Below, piece after piece: positions 51,132 through 59,181 of a stretch of 64,000 bases of DNA. Each line of letters opens with the position of its first letter. Position 1 is the first letter of the stretch. This stretch comes from Psychrilyobacter piezotolerans (GTDB lineage: Bacteria; Fusobacteriota; Fusobacteriia; Fusobacteriales; Fusobacteriaceae): the NCBI RefSeq assembly GCF_003391055.1, contig NZ_QUAJ01000012.1, forward strand, positions 29,980 to 93,979, given 5' to 3'. The position numbers and the translations under genes are program-made. A model generated the notes under the pieces. It saw only the letters and a program-made list of their open reading frames with translations, was not told the origin of the DNA and did no database searches.

Positions 51132-51210
51132 TTTTGACGCAGACTCATACCTGACTTTTTGAACTTTCTTTTGCCGCAGATCACACAAATTATCTCAGAT
51201 TATTAAAATT
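51132..51210. repeat. Degenerate GACGCAGATCACACAAATT repeats
   Basis: TTTGACGCAGACTCATACCTGAC and GCCGCAGATCACACAAATTATCTCAGATT belong to the CACAGATTACACAGATT word family. A single unit, GACACAGATTTACAG, lies at 52725-52739 on the other side of murE. Confidence 0.5.
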
Positions 51211-51243
51211 AAACCCTTCAGCACTAAGAAATGAGATAAAGAG

Positions 51244-52707
51244 TTACACTAAGATTTTTTTTCCTTTTTTCAGCCTTTCTTCAATATATTTTCCAGCTGT
51301 TTCCCTGTCATCCAAATGAATCTTTTCTCTGCCTATTATCTGATAATCTTCATGTCCCTTCCCTGCTATTAGGATAATATCATCTTTATCTGCCATAGAT
51401 ACTGCATCTGCTATAGCCCTTTCTCTGTCAGCTACCCTTATATAATCTTTATTTCCCTTAAATCCTTTTTCCACATCGTTTAAGATTAATTCCGGATCTT
51501 CAGTTCTCGGATTATCCGACGTCAATACCACAAAATCACTGAGTAATTCTGCTGTTTCTGCCATCTTGGGTCTTTTGGTAGTATCCCTGTCGCCTCCACA
51601 TCCAAATACAGTTATGATTCTGCCTCTCTTTATCTCATTTAGAGCAGTCAAAATATTTTTCAGTGCATCCTCTGTATGGGCATAGTCCACAACTACCATA
51701 AAATCCTGTCCTCTGTCTACAGTTTCAAATCTGCCTGGAACACCCTTTAATCCTTTTAGTCTTTCAATGATAGTTTCCATATCCAGCCCTAACTGAATCC
51801 CTCCACCAATAGCTCCTAAAATATTCATAAGGTTAAACCTTCCCAGAAGGCCGCTCTTCAACCTGTAGCTTTTATCACAATAGATTACTTCTATCTCTTG
51901 GGTAGTGTTGTCTACACTTATTATCTTTCCTCTTAAATTCCCCGTATCTTCACCATAACCTATTCCGCCAAATTCATCATGCAACCTCTTTCCATGGATA
52001 TCTTCTACGTTGTATACCCCGCACTGACTATCTTTTAATTTAGTAAATAATTTTCTCTTAGCCAGAAAATAATTTTCAATTGTTTTATGGTAATCCATAT
52101 GTTCTGCAGTGAGGTTAGTGAATATCCCAGCATCAAAATCCAGCATCTCTACCCTTCCCATCTCAAGGGCGTGGGAGCTGACCTCCATCACCAGATATTC
52201 TATATTTTTTTCTATAGCTTTTTTACACATCTTTACCAGATCCAGCGATTCCGGGGTTGTATTAGGAGCCGGTATTATCTCCTCCCCTATCTTATACTCC
52301 ACCGTCCCTATCCTCATGGTATTTTTTAATATTTCATCCAGAATATAGGTAATCGTTGTTTTACCGTTGGTACCTGTTACTCCTATAACCTTTAGATTTT
52401 TCTGGGGCCAGTTATAAAAATTAGAAGTTATAATCCCCAGATGTAATCTCAAGTCTTCCACTAAAATATATGTGATCTCCTTATTTAATATTTCTACATC
52501 TTTAGAAACCAAGATACATTTTGCTCCCAATGAGATAGCTTTTTCTATATAGTTATGCCCGTCTACCACACTTCCATCCAGTGCAGCAAATATATTCCCT
52601 GCTGCTATCTTTCTAGAATCGTACTCCATTCCGGTATACTCCATCTCCTTCCCAGAATTTAATATCTTATATTCAGTATTTTCTAATATTTTTTTTATAT
52701 TCTTCAA
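51244..52707 (-). CDS. murE: UDP-MurNAc-tripeptide synthetase
   Basis: MurE adds the third residue to the peptidoglycan stem peptide. The 487-residue ligase shows VTGTNGKTTITYIL (ATP site), PNTTPESLDL, TNLTAEHMDYH, the Walker-like VVDYAHTEDAL and DNPRTEDPELI. The DNPR motif is the one associated with meso-diaminopimelate (or meso-lanthionine in fusobacteria) rather than lysine. The start is a TTG preceded by AGGGGG. Confidence 0.95.
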   Translation of the reverse strand: MKNIKKILENTEYKILNSGKEMEYTGMEYDSRKIAAGNIFAALDGSVVDGHNYIEKAISLGAKCILVSKDVEILNKEITYILVEDLRLHLGIITSNFYNWPQKNLKVIGVTGTNGKTTITYILDEILKNTMRIGTVEYKIGEEIIPAPNTTPESLDLVKMCKKAIEKNIEYLVMEVSSHALEMGRVEMLDFDAGIFTNLTAEHMDYHKTIENYFLAKRKLFTKLKDSQCGVYNVEDIHGKRLHDEFGGIGYGEDTGNLRGKIISVDNTTQEIEVIYCDKSYRLKSGLLGRFNLMNILGAIGGGIQLGLDMETIIERLKGLKGVPGRFETVDRGQDFMVVVDYAHTEDALKNILTALNEIKRGRIITVFGCGGDRDTTKRPKMAETAELLSDFVVLTSDNPRTEDPELILNDVEKGFKGNKDYIRVADRERAIADAVSMADKDDIILIAGKGHEDYQIIGREKIHLDDRETAGKYIEERLKKGKKILV

Positions 52708-52775
52708 CTTTTTCCCCCTGTATTGACACAGATTTACAGTACATCCAATCTTTCAATCTATACTGATTTTATATT

Positions 52776-53732
52776 TTAAATATTTATTTTTTGTCCTATA
52801 TTTAACCCAACAGCTTTTTCATATATAGTTTTTGCAACATATATATCTAAAAGAGCCATCCCTACCGATTTAAAAAAAACAGTTTCATCAATTTTTTTTT
52901 CTTTGTTACTCATAAAAGAACCTATAGTATGAATTTGTTCTTCTTTAATCAGACCTTCTGATAAGGGATAACAAAGATCTCCTGATTCTTCCTTTGCAAA
53001 ATAAGTATCTGTATATATTCTATCTAGGAGAGAATATATCTCTTTGGGAAACTCTCTCATGGTAGGCTTATAGGATCCTATCCCGATAAAAGTTTTGCCT
53101 TTTAGAAGTCCAGCTTTGTTAGGCAAAACAGGATTTTCTGAACTGGTAGCTGTAATCACAATGTCAGTTCCCTCTAAAACCTCTTCTGCAGATCCACAAA
53201 TAACTACCTCTATATCAATCTTCTTTTTTAGACGACTGGAAAAATCTTTTAATTTTTCTATATTCGATCCGTAAATTTTTACTTTTTTTATGGGTCTGAC
53301 TTTCGATATAAAAAGTATTTGCTGAAACCCTTGGACTCCTGCACCTATAAGTCCCAAAGTAGAGGAATTTCTTTCAGAAAGGTGTTTAGCTCCTACTCCC
53401 CCTACTGCCCCTGTTCTAAGTTCTGTCAGAGTCTTTCCATCTATCATAGCCAGGGGTTCTCCGGTATTAGGATCATTTAAAGTCATGAAACCATCTATAA
53501 CCGGCTTACCTATTTGACTATTTTTAGGGAAGATCGTCAAAGATTTTGTCCCAAAAATTTCATTTGTGAAACAAGGCATATAGAGAAGTGTATTTTCTTT
53601 ATTGTTCACATGGATCCTGTCCGGCATCTCAAAATTATTGTTTTCGTAGGCTAAAAATGCATCTTCTACACTATCCATTACTTCCTCTAAAGAAATCATA
53701 TTTTCAATTGCTGCTCTATTTAAAAAAATCAT
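52776..53732 (-). CDS. Ornithine cyclodeaminase / mu-crystallin family protein
   Basis: The 318-residue NAD(P)-dependent protein has GKPVIDGFMTLNDPNTGEPLAMIDGKTLTELRTGA and a Rossmann motif LGLIGAGVQGFQQ, followed by EVLEGTDIVITATSSENPVLP. The family includes ornithine cyclodeaminase, alanine dehydrogenase and ketimine / pyrroline-2-carboxylate reductases, so the reaction is not fixed. Three kilobases from the amine-dehydrogenase island, a role in reducing cyclic imines is possible but only inference. Confidence 0.85.
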   Translation of the reverse strand: MIFLNRAAIENMISLEEVMDSVEDAFLAYENNNFEMPDRIHVNNKENTLLYMPCFTNEIFGTKSLTIFPKNSQIGKPVIDGFMTLNDPNTGEPLAMIDGKTLTELRTGAVGGVGAKHLSERNSSTLGLIGAGVQGFQQILFISKVRPIKKVKIYGSNIEKLKDFSSRLKKKIDIEVVICGSAEEVLEGTDIVITATSSENPVLPNKAGLLKGKTFIGIGSYKPTMREFPKEIYSLLDRIYTDTYFAKEESGDLCYPLSEGLIKEEQIHTIGSFMSNKEKKIDETVFFKSVGMALLDIYVAKTIYEKAVGLNIGQKINI

Positions 53733-53749
53733 ATATATCTCCTCACTAT

Positions 53750-54613
53750 TTAAATTTTCTTCAGAAAATTTTCAGGGATCTCCCTCTCTATCTCAATATT
53801 ATACTTAGGTATATTTACATAATATGAATACAGGTACATCATACTTTCCTTGCTGATCCCGTATTTCATATCCCCTACAATGGGCAATTTTTCATTGGCT
53901 AACTGCACTCTCAGCTGATGGGTTCTTCCGGTTCCCAACAGTCCTTCCAGCAGAGTTCTTTCTTTTCCATTTTTCACTACTTTAAAGTAACTGATACTCT
54001 CCTTAGCCCCCTCTTCATATTCATCCAGTTCTATTACCTTTGTTTCCGTCTTCTTCAGATAAGATTTAATGGTAAATTTATTCTGCTTTGGTTTTCCATC
54101 TACCAGGATATAGTATTTTTTTTCTACCCTTCTCTCTCTGATCTCCTCCGATAATTCTCTTACCACCGGCAGGGTTTTAGCCCCTATAATCATCCCGGAA
54201 GTGGCCTTATCTATCCTGTTTACAAAGGTAAAGTTCATATTTTCTGTATATGCTTTCAGCATCTCCGACAGCCCGTAATCATGTCCGCTGCCCTTGTGCA
54301 TTACCATATTTGGTTTTTTATCAAATATCAGCACCCTCTCATCTTCATAAACAATTCCGGCTTTCAGATATTTCATCTCCTTCTCTGTCAGCTCTATAAA
54401 TGATTTTTCCACAGTAGCTCCCTCACGTAGAAAAACATTCACCACATCTCCTACCTGTAACCTGTATTTACCATCTACTTTTTTTCCATTTACCTTGATT
54501 TTCTTTGTTCTGAGATATTTAAATATCTCTCCTAATTTTAGTCCCTCATATTTTTTTCTGACAAACTTATCCACTCTGGTATCTTTGTATTCCTCTGTTA
54601 TCTTATAATCCAT
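53750..54613 (-). CDS. RluA-family rRNA pseudouridine synthase
   Basis: The 287-residue protein has an N-terminal S4 domain (KIKVNGKKVDGKYRLQVGDVV) and the catalytic motif VNRIDKATSGMIIGAKT with its aspartate, then LLEGLLGTGRTHQLRVQLA. It isomerises uridines in rRNA; the target position is not predictable, although the RluC/RluD-like branch is most similar. It starts upstream of, and is probably co-transcribed with, the cyclodeaminase-family gene. Confidence 0.9.
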   Translation of the reverse strand: MDYKITEEYKDTRVDKFVRKKYEGLKLGEIFKYLRTKKIKVNGKKVDGKYRLQVGDVVNVFLREGATVEKSFIELTEKEMKYLKAGIVYEDERVLIFDKKPNMVMHKGSGHDYGLSEMLKAYTENMNFTFVNRIDKATSGMIIGAKTLPVVRELSEEIRERRVEKKYYILVDGKPKQNKFTIKSYLKKTETKVIELDEYEEGAKESISYFKVVKNGKERTLLEGLLGTGRTHQLRVQLANEKLPIVGDMKYGISKESMMYLYSYYVNIPKYNIEIEREIPENFLKKI

Positions 54614-54789
54614 TATTCCACCTCTAAAACCGTTTTATTTATTAAAATTATATCATATAACAACCGTTCTTTCCTAAATTACATAAATTCAAATAACAGT
54701 TTTTTCATTGGGATATTCAAAATATATTTTTATATTCTTTAAATGTTTAATAAGGAAACTTTAAATGCTTCATAATTACGCGAAATGCA

Positions 54790-54818
54790 TTGAAATTAAT
54801 GTGAAATTATAGTACAAT
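54790..54818 (+). promoter_or_regulatory. Promoter of the antiporter-EIIA gene
   Basis: TTGAAA (54790-54795), 17 bp, TACAAT (54813-54818), 28 bases before the ATG. Confidence 0.65.
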
Positions 54819-54846
54819 ATGTTTATTTTTTATTAGGAGGATTTAA

Positions 54847-56631
54847 ATGGACTTTATGAAAATCCAGATATTAGCTATTGGAATGCTGATACTTGGAGCG
54901 TACACAGGGGGAGTAATTGCTAAAAAAGTAAAACTGGGAGAAACTGTAGGTCAAATTTTAGGTGGAATGCTGGTTGGACCTCACCTATGGACATTGGTAC
55001 ACGATTGGGCTTCTACAAAGGAAGGATTATCTTCTATGCCTATTTTTCAAAAATTGGAGTATATCTATACTCATGGGTTCACCACCTATGGTAATGTAAT
55101 TGAGGAAAGTCATTTTTTTGTATTTTTCTTTCTAGGGCTCATAGCCTTTAGTTTAGGAGAGGAACTTCATTTTGACAGATTGAAACAAATGGGGATAAAA
55201 CCTACTATTATATGTCTTACCCAGGCTCTGCTTGCATGGGTTTCTATTACCTTAGTTTTCTTTAAGGTTTTTAATTTCCCGCTTATCAATGCAGCCATCG
55301 TGGGATCCATCGGAATAGCCACAGCACCGGCTCTTACCTTTGTCCTTATGAACAAATTAAAGGTTGAGGGTAAATTAAAAAATCTTTTAGCCAATATAGT
55401 GGTCCTGGATGATATTATCGAAGTAATTTTCTTCTCGGTATTTTTGGGTATAGCGGTTATGATGCAAAACGGGGAACACCTGTCTTTCGGCCACCTTGCC
55501 TTTGAGGTTATAAAGGAATTTTTCTTTGCTGTATTGATCGGAGTTCTGATTTTTTTACTCTTAAAGTTCACTGTGAAACCCGGGAAAGTAGATGAAGAGG
55601 AAGGACTGGAAGTAAAGGTAGAAAGTTTTTACGGTCCCATGCCTTCAATAGAGCTTTTCTTTATTGTAGCTGGAGTTGTAGCCGTGGGTTCTGCTGCAGC
55701 CTTACATTTTCATCTGCCTTTCTTAATAGTTGCAGTAGTTGCAGGAGCCCTGGTATCAAACTACCATTTCCATGCTATCTTCCATTCATTGCAGTTAAGT
55801 AATGTAATGCCGGCATTAAATTTATTCTTTTTTGCCCTTATTGGAGCCAGTGTAAAGTTAGAGACTTTCTCAGCTAAAACATTTGTCTTTGTTATAGGAT
55901 ATCTGGTAGTTAGGGGGAGTGCAAAACTTATCGGAACTTGGGTTGGATGTCGTATGACAGGTCAGGAAAAGGAGATAACAAACAGTCTTCCAAAACTCAT
56001 GCTTCCACAAGCCGGAATGGCAGCAGTAGAAACTATCTTAGTAGCTACTGTCTTAAAAAATAGCGGAGGAGAACTTATCTTCAACACCATTATCCCAGCT
56101 CTGGTTGTTTTTGAGATTGGAGGAGCATGGATTTCAGAGAGAACCCTTATAGCCTGGAATAAATTTATAGGGGGGCAAAATAAGGGAAGAAAAGATAAAA
56201 AACATTTTGCTATAGAAGATATAGTGGGGAATATATGGGAATTTAAAGCCCAAAATAAAGATGACACCGTAGAACAGTTAACTAAGCTGCTCCATGAAAA
56301 ACATCTCATCAAAGATGTCCATGAGATATCCCATGCTATTATGACCAGGGAAAAATTAGCCAGTACCGCTCTGGGTAAGGGAGTTGCTATTCCCCATTGC
56401 CGTACAAATGATGTGAGTAAGACTACCTGTGTGTGTGGATTTTTAGAGAATCCTGTAGAATGGAATTCACCAGACGGTAAACCAGTGGATATAGTTTTTC
56501 TGGTTATCACTCCTAAGGATAAACCGCAGGAGTATCTCCAGACTGTTAGGAGTATAATTCTTACCTTGAAGGAATTAAGCCTTGAAGGGGAATTAAACCA
56601 CAGTTTATTGAGAAATATATTGGTAGGGTAA
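54847..56631 (+). CDS. CPA2-type Na+/H+ antiporter fused to a PTS EIIA domain
   Basis: Residues 1-435 form a monovalent cation:proton antiporter (VGQILGGMLVGPH, SIGIATAPALTFVLMNK, NIVVLDDIIEVIFFS with the conserved Asp pair, LMLPQAGMAAVETI). After a basic linker (GRKDKKH), residues ~455-594 form a fructose-type EIIA domain with the phospho-accepting histidine in GVAIPHCRT. The fusion suggests that PTS phosphorylation, i.e. sugar status, controls ion exchange; this is inference. AGGAGG precedes the ATG and a strong terminator follows. Confidence 0.9.
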   Translation: MDFMKIQILAIGMLILGAYTGGVIAKKVKLGETVGQILGGMLVGPHLWTLVHDWASTKEGLSSMPIFQKLEYIYTHGFTTYGNVIEESHFFVFFFLGLIAFSLGEELHFDRLKQMGIKPTIICLTQALLAWVSITLVFFKVFNFPLINAAIVGSIGIATAPALTFVLMNKLKVEGKLKNLLANIVVLDDIIEVIFFSVFLGIAVMMQNGEHLSFGHLAFEVIKEFFFAVLIGVLIFLLLKFTVKPGKVDEEEGLEVKVESFYGPMPSIELFFIVAGVVAVGSAAALHFHLPFLIVAVVAGALVSNYHFHAIFHSLQLSNVMPALNLFFFALIGASVKLETFSAKTFVFVIGYLVVRGSAKLIGTWVGCRMTGQEKEITNSLPKLMLPQAGMAAVETILVATVLKNSGGELIFNTIIPALVVFEIGGAWISERTLIAWNKFIGGQNKGRKDKKHFAIEDIVGNIWEFKAQNKDDTVEQLTKLLHEKHLIKDVHEISHAIMTREKLASTALGKGVAIPHCRTNDVSKTTCVCGFLENPVEWNSPDGKPVDIVFLVITPKDKPQEYLQTVRSIILTLKELSLEGELNHSLLRNILVG

Positions 56632-56635
56632 AACT

Positions 56636-56676
56636 AAAGAGCCACTCAGAAAAATTCTGAGTGGCTCTTTTTTTAT
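56636..56676 (+). terminator. Terminator of the antiporter-EIIA gene
   Basis: AAAGAGCCACTCAGA pairs perfectly with TCTGAGTGGCTCTTT around AAAAT, then a T run. Confidence 0.94.
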
Positions 56677-56929
56677 AACGTGAACCCGACCATCATGAAC
56701 TTCGAAAAAGGTTCCAAAGTTTCCGTCTTTGATACGGGTTACCTTTTTTCTTGAAAGAAAAGCTAACGGAAAAATTCAAGGAAAAGTCGAATCGATTACC
56801 TCAGAGAAAATATAAATAATTAAAAAATTTATATTTTTAAAGTCGTCCGTTTTATAGCTTTTATCTTCATATTTCATTTACTAAATTTTTAAAATGTCAT
56901 TTTATACCCAAATCTAGAAACGAAGTAAA
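56677..56929. other. Intergenic DNA with short inverted repeats
   Basis: No supported gene. TTTTCTT/AAGAAAA (56746-56762) forms a 7-bp hairpin with a tiny loop. The rest is AT-rich. The whole 519-bp gap between the antiporter gene and the nitroreductase gene appears to be made of repeat-like, non-coding DNA. Confidence 0.4.
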
Positions 56930-57035
56930 TTTGCTATAGGTTTCTCCCTACGAGGGTTCACATTTAAAATTAGATTTAGTTAGATCTAATTTTAATAGTC
57001 GTGAAACACCCGACAACAAGGGGAGAGGGTCTCAA
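56930..57035 (+). repeat. Dispersed hairpin element, copy 3
   Basis: A perfect 12-bp stem (56964-56975 with 56984-56995, 8-nt loop) lies inside an outer GTTCAC/GTGAAAC pair, preceded by GGTTTCTCCC and followed by ACAACAAGGGGAGAGGG. Confidence 0.75.
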
Positions 57036-57049
57036 CTCCAATTATTCTT

Positions 57050-57146
57050 GCTTCGGTTTCTCTGATTTTACATTTAGGAAATTCTTTTTAAATACAAGAA
57101 TTTTATAATATTCGTAACCTCGTGAAACCATAAGAAGGAGGAGTTA
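57050..57146 (+). repeat. Dispersed hairpin element, copy 5
   Basis: It has the same sequence layout as 28475-28580: GCTTCGGTTTCTC, TTAGGAAATTCTT (57074-57086) with AAGAATTTTATAA (57096-57108), CGT.ACCTCG.GAAACCATAA.AAGGAGGAGT. The stem carries two changed positions, one a G-T wobble. Confidence 0.72.
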
Positions 57147-57150
57147 AACC

Positions 57151-57642
57151 TTACAGATAATCTTCCTCTTTATATGCAGGTCTTTCCTGGTCTGGATATC
57201 CTAGGGCAATTATGCAGAGCAGTCTTTTGTTAGTTGGTATTTCCAAGATCTCCTTGGCTGCCTCTTCAGCGTCTCCTCCGTCTTTGGTAAACCTGTTTTT
57301 CATCTGTACCCAGCATGACCCTAAGCCCTGATTACAAGCCTCTAACTGGATGAATGCCGATGCTATAGAGCAGTCCTCCACCCAGGTGTCGGATATTTCC
57401 TCATTGCCTATTACAGCGATAGATACAGGAGTTTCTGCCAAAAATAACCCCCCCTTTGGCTTTACCATGGATAATTTTTTCAATACTTCCCTATCTTCTA
57501 CTATCACAAATTCCCATGGTTTTTTATTTTTCCCGCTGGGAGCTACTTTCCCGGCAGCCAATATCTGATTTATCTTTTCCTCTTCTATTTTTTTATCCTT
57601 ATATTTCCTGATACTTCTTCTCTCCAGTAAAATTTTTAACAT
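57151..57642 (-). CDS. Nitroreductase family protein
   Basis: The 163-residue FMN-dependent oxidoreductase has the family start LLERRSIRKYKDKKI (FMN-phosphate binding RxSxR), GKVAPSGKNKKPWEFV, and the C-terminal IIALGYPDQERP. It is a short, single-domain member; the substrate is unknown. The start at the ATG at 57642 is 7 bases after GGGGAGG. Confidence 0.88.
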   Translation of the reverse strand: MLKILLERRSIRKYKDKKIEEEKINQILAAGKVAPSGKNKKPWEFVIVEDREVLKKLSMVKPKGGLFLAETPVSIAVIGNEEISDTWVEDCSIASAFIQLEACNQGLGSCWVQMKNRFTKDGGDAEEAAKEILEIPTNKRLLCIIALGYPDQERPAYKEEDYL

Positions 57643-57743
57643 CTTCAATCCTCCCCAGATATATCTAAATTATTTAGTAAGAGTATACCACAAAATTTGA
57701 ATTACTCTTATTCTCACCTCGATTTCTTAATAACAAATCTAAA

Positions 57744-57773
57744 CAAAAAAAAGAGACGACCTAAGTCATCTCC
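57744..57773 (-). terminator. Terminator of the exported glycine-zipper protein gene
   Basis: On the minus strand GAGATGAC pairs with GTCGTCTC (one wobble) around TTAG, followed by eight or nine T. Confidence 0.85.
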
Positions 57774-58319
57774 TTATAACACCACGTCCTGATCAAAGGT
57801 GAAGTCCAGGTATGTTCCGCTAGGAATCCCTATAGTTCCTCCCTTTGTGAGTACAGATACACCTAATCCTACTTTGGCTCCTGTTTTAGCTCCACTGCTG
57901 CCATCTATCAATCCGCCTACTGCCACTGCTCTGGCAGTTTTCCCTGCTGTATCTGCTCCTGACCCTTGCTTCCCTATATAGTTTAGTTGGTTCGTAGTTA
58001 TATATACCAATCTGTTATCTACCATCACCTGAGTTAATTTAATACTTAGTTTAGATGATCCCACCAGCCTGCTGGCTTGAACAGATTCGACTACCGTACC
58101 ATAGACCTTACTCCCGGATTTTATAGCTACTTTATTGCCTATAACTACATCCCCTTCTAATATTGCAGAAAATTTATGCCCTGCATTGTGCCTGGATCCA
58201 TCGATAGTGTCTATAGTTTTTATCATCAAAGGTGTTCCTCTTGGAATAATTAATTTTGCTTCGCCACTATAACTTACCAATCCCATCATTAAAAACAATA
58301 TTGTTATAATTTTTTTCAT
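57774..58319 (-). CDS. Exported protein with glycine-zipper region, unknown function
   Basis: The 181-residue protein has a signal peptide (KKIITILFLMMGLVSYSG). A beta-rich part follows: LIIPRGTPLMIKTIDTID, an EGDVVIGNKVAIKSGSKVYGTVV motif similar to those in TrbI/type IV secretion-like beta domains, and a Gly/Ala-rich AVAVGGLIDGSSGAKTGAKVG that looks like a glycine zipper. It is probably periplasmic or outer-membrane associated. Of three adjacent ATGs (58325, 58322, 58319) the last has best spacing to GGAGGG. Confidence 0.65.
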   Translation of the reverse strand: MKKIITILFLMMGLVSYSGEAKLIIPRGTPLMIKTIDTIDGSRHNAGHKFSAILEGDVVIGNKVAIKSGSKVYGTVVESVQASRLVGSSKLSIKLTQVMVDNRLVYITTNQLNYIGKQGSGADTAGKTARAVAVGGLIDGSSGAKTGAKVGLGVSVLTKGGTIGIPSGTYLDFTFDQDVVL

Positions 58320-58406
58320 CATCATCCCTCCATAAACCATGTTATTTTTTTTTATAGAGTGATTATAACATATCACTCTATTTTTAAATTCCGAAAAACG
58401 GAATTT

Positions 58407-59033
58407 TCATATTTTATTTCCTTCAAAATATTCCCTTAACCTTTCTCTGTCTATTATCTTTAAATATTTTCTTTCTTTGGTGATAATTCTCTTCTCAATC
58501 AGTTCATTGGTTATCTCATAAAGTCTTGTTTTATTAACATTTAGATAATCACAATAGTCTAAATACCTTTCATAAAAAACCTTATCCCCTGTAGCTGTTA
58601 TATCCAGGATATAGGCAAAATAACCTAAAGGACCATAAGCTAAAAACATTGTCAAACCTATTGAATTCAATATTATTTTCTCATTATCATAGATTAACAT
58701 CTTTAAAAAATCAGCTCTTTCTAACAATCTTTCAAATAATTTTTTTTCTAAAAATGCTACTTTCGTATCATCGTATTTAGCCAGGCAGTCAAAAAAATTA
58801 TCATTGTTGGAATCAAAAAAATATAAATTTATCCCCATAAATTCTCCTGATTTAAATCCAACTGGATAAAGGATTATCCTTTCAGAAAGATGTTTAGAAG
58901 CTAATACTTCTCCACTTAAAATATATCCAACCTTTCTATCCCAACCCGAAGTATAGATAAATTCACCCTTTTTAAAAGTTTTTATTTGATATTCATCATT
59001 TTTAGCTATTTTAAAAAATTCTTCTTTTTTCAA
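58407..59033 (-). CDS. Crp/Fnr-family transcriptional regulator
   Basis: The 208-residue regulator has a cyclic-nucleotide-binding-type beta barrel (FKKGEFIYTSGWDRKVGYILSGEV) and a C-terminal helix-turn-helix (YCDYLNVNKTRLYEITNELIEKRII). No cysteine cluster of the Fnr type is present and residues for cAMP are not evident, so the signal is unknown. The start is a TTG after AAGGCGGTG. It lies between the glycine-zipper gene and the autotransporter gene and may control either. Confidence 0.82.
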   Translation of the reverse strand: MKKEEFFKIAKNDEYQIKTFKKGEFIYTSGWDRKVGYILSGEVLASKHLSERIILYPVGFKSGEFMGINLYFFDSNNDNFFDCLAKYDDTKVAFLEKKLFERLLERADFLKMLIYDNEKIILNSIGLTMFLAYGPLGYFAYILDITATGDKVFYERYLDYCDYLNVNKTRLYEITNELIEKRIITKERKYLKIIDRERLREYFEGNKI

Positions 59034-59132
59034 TTTATCACCGCCTTTTTAATACCATGACTCAGAGACTGAAAATTCATAAAGTTTTTTTTATATACCA
59101 ATTCTATTTCATCTTCCTTTTATAGATATAAA

Positions 59133-59161
59133 CAAAAAAGGAGATGACCTCAGTCATCTCC
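59133..59161 (-). terminator. Terminator of the autotransporter gene
   Basis: On the minus strand GGAGATGAC pairs with GTCATCTCC around TGAG, then TTTTTT. Confidence 0.9.
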
Positions 59162-59181
59162 TCCTATTAAACTTCAACCAA

